Below, one piece after another: positions 7,084 to 8,273 of a stretch of 8,273 nucleotides of DNA; the first letter of the stretch is position 1; every line of letters starts with the position of its first letter. Origin of the DNA: Candidatus Sumerlaeota bacterium. GTDB taxonomy: Bacteria > Sumerlaeota > Sumerlaeia > MWCT01. The DNA is taken from the NCBI GenBank assembly GCA_026398545.1, contig JAPLSR010000287.1, positions 1-8,273 on the forward strand. Direction: 5' to 3'. The translations under genes and the position numbers were made by a program. The notes beneath the pieces are model-generated. The model was not told the DNA's origin and did no database searches. It was given only the letters and a program-made list of their open reading frames with translations.

Positions 7084-8023
7084 GCCCTTTCGTCTTGAAC
7101 CTGGAATGACTGTTGGAATTATTGCACCGGCGAGCGCGCCAGGCAGCGCCCAGACCGTGGAGAATGGCATAAAGGTTCTTGAAGAACACGGCTACAAGGT
7201 CAAACTTGGCAAATACGCCCTTGAGAAAAACGGGTTTTTCGCCGGGACCGACCGTCAGCGGCTTACCGATATTCACGCCATGTTCCGCAACCCGAAAATC
7301 CACGCCATAATCTGCCTGCGCGGCGGCTACGGAACCCCCCGCCTCCTTAAGGACATTGATTATAAATTGATAAAAGAACATCCCAAAATCTTTGTGGGTT
7401 TCAGTGATATTACAGGACTCCATATCGCCTTTTCACAGATGACGGGTCTGGTCACCTTTCATGGTCCCATGCTCGCCTCCAATATCGCAAACGAAAAGGG
7501 GCGCGAGTATTCCCTGGGGAGTCTCCACCGCATCCTCTCAAAGCCCGAACCTTTCGGCTCCATCCTGAAAGGCAGCGGCATCAGGCGTGGCAGGACAATC
7601 AGAAAGGGGCGCGCCACCGGAGCCCTCATCGGCGGAAATTTAAGCCTTCTCGTCACCCATCTCGGCACCCCCTGGGATTTTTCCACCAAAGGCAAGATTG
7701 TGTTCATTGAAGATATCGGTGAGGCGAACTACCGCATAGACCGCATGTTGACTCATCTCTTGAACGCCGGCAAGTTGGCGGATGCGGCTGGAATTGTTTT
7801 CGGTTACTTCACTGACTGCGAGGAAAAGCCTTCAGCGGATGGGCGACCAACACAAAAGATTGCAGAGATTCTATGCGAGCGCACCGGACGTCTCGGAATT
7901 CCCGTTGCTTATGGCTTCCCTTTCGGGCATGAATCTATGACAGCAACGCTCCCTCTATGCATAAAAGCCACCCTCGACGCCACAAAAGGCGACCTTATTA
8001 TTGAAGAGTCGGCTGTGAAATAA
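7073..8023 (+). CDS. LD-carboxypeptidase / MccF-like serine peptidase (family S66)
   Basis: 316 residues, the normal length for S66, without a signal peptide, hence cytosolic. LdcA enzymes cut the terminal D-alanine from murein tetrapeptides during peptidoglycan recycling, while MccF homologues cleave microcin C-like peptidyl nucleotides. The N-terminal domain opens with GMTVGIIAPAS (11-21), then ICLRGGYGTPRLL (80-92), a highly conserved loop, and FVGFSDITGLH (108-117) with the nucleophile Ser111. The C-terminal domain has GGNLSLL (187-193), VFIEDIGE (210-217) with Glu213, and YGFPFGHE (280-287) with His286, completing the Ser-Glu-His triad. All key residues are present. Nothing here separates LdcA from MccF. 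The divergent neighbour is a probable periplasmic metalloprotease, and the 3' end faces a radical SAM gene two bases away. Confidence 0.93.
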   Translation: MPIKPFRLEPGMTVGIIAPASAPGSAQTVENGIKVLEEHGYKVKLGKYALEKNGFFAGTDRQRLTDIHAMFRNPKIHAIICLRGGYGTPRLLKDIDYKLIKEHPKIFVGFSDITGLHIAFSQMTGLVTFHGPMLASNIANEKGREYSLGSLHRILSKPEPFGSILKGSGIRRGRTIRKGRATGALIGGNLSLLVTHLGTPWDFSTKGKIVFIEDIGEANYRIDRMLTHLLNAGKLADAAGIVFGYFTDCEEKPSADGRPTQKIAEILCERTGRLGIPVAYGFPFGHESMTATLPLCIKATLDATKGDLIIEESAVK

Positions 8024-8025
8024 TT

Positions 8026-8273
8026 TTATTTTACCGTTGTGGCGATGAGGGAGAATCCCTCGCGGAAAAGTGTGCCCAGTTCATACATGGTTCGCACGCC
8101 CAGAAGCCGCCTCGCCATAAATGACAATCGCAAATGATACCGACGGATTGCCTCGTTCCGCAATGCCCATAGTGTCTCACGCTTCAGCTCTGATGTCTCA
8201 TATACCGGCTGTGAGATGGAATTATCCAGCGTGGCGAGGTCATCGGTAATCAATCCCCTCTCTATTGCATCCT
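8026..8273 (-). CDS. C-terminal end of a probable B12-binding-domain radical SAM protein (5' part outside window)
   Basis: Reading leftwards from the right edge, the frame is open for 81 residues to TAA at 8028-8026. A TTG at 8253 could be a start, but the frame continues through DAIERG to the edge, so the gene is cut by the window. The sequence has an acidic loop (LITDDLATLDNSI), a polar turn with TSELKRETLWALRNEAIRRY, then basic helices LRLSFMARRLLGVRTMYEL and a hydrophobic tail. An ELxRE...LRxEAxRRYHLR motif before RLLxxR...EL is what I know from the C-termini of B12-binding-domain radical SAM proteins, which modify lipids, sugars or peptides. The radical SAM cysteines and cobalamin domain are not in view, so the call rests on tail resemblance alone. 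Confidence 0.55.
   Translation of the reverse strand, partial: DAIERGLITDDLATLDNSISQPVYETSELKRETLWALRNEAIRRYHLRLSFMARRLLGVRTMYELGTLFREGFSLIATTVK

Noticed and set aside
7055..7423. 122-codon minus-strand open frame across the start of the LD-carboxypeptidase
   Set aside because: It is antisense to conserved S66 motifs and has no family resemblance.

Overview
The window carries no marker that fixes a taxon. It looks like a free-living, probably Gram-negative bacterium of moderate GC: short gaps between genes, Shine-Dalgarno sites, an LD-carboxypeptidase of murein recycling, a B12-type radical SAM protein and surface-glycan glycosyltransferases. The rather AT-rich membrane-protein genes and the unfamiliar gene order would fit an environmental, uncultivated lineage, but that is only an impression.

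Bases 2-4694 (+) form a co-directional glycan block. A multi-spanning GT39/ArnT-like protein (5' end outside the window) is coupled by a TGATG overlap to a second GT39-type protein. Twenty-three bases later comes a soluble GT-B fold glycosyltransferase. The two membrane enzymes would use lipid-linked sugars on the outer face of the inner membrane, and the cytosolic GT-B enzyme nucleotide sugars. Together they suggest assembly or decoration of a surface polysaccharide, glycolipid or glycoprotein; the acceptor cannot be read from sequence.

Bases 4732-5419 (+) are a small accessory patch. A retropepsin-like (clan AA) aspartic protease homologue is followed by a headless C-terminal fragment that I read as the tail of a BrnT-type toxin. 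A 52-codon ORF with a good ribosome binding site starts inside the end of that fragment, where the antitoxin gene of such a module would lie. This looks like a decayed or rearranged toxin-antitoxin locus and is the most unusual part of the window. Bases 5420-5609 hold no convincing gene.

Bases 5610-7013 (-) encode a membrane-anchored coiled-coil zinc metalloprotease (HEICH plus a downstream LEGDA glutamate). It is divergent from an S66 LD-carboxypeptidase gene (7073-8023, +), and their candidate promoters lie so that the 5' ends of the two transcripts would overlap. The carboxypeptidase gene converges, with only two bases between stop codons, on the C-terminal end of a gene running in from the right edge (8273-8026, -), whose tail resembles B12-binding-domain radical SAM proteins.

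I found no tRNA, rRNA, CRISPR array, transposase or complete insertion sequence. There is no clear new multi-gene system; the BrnT remnant region and the aspartic protease beside it deserve the closest second look.
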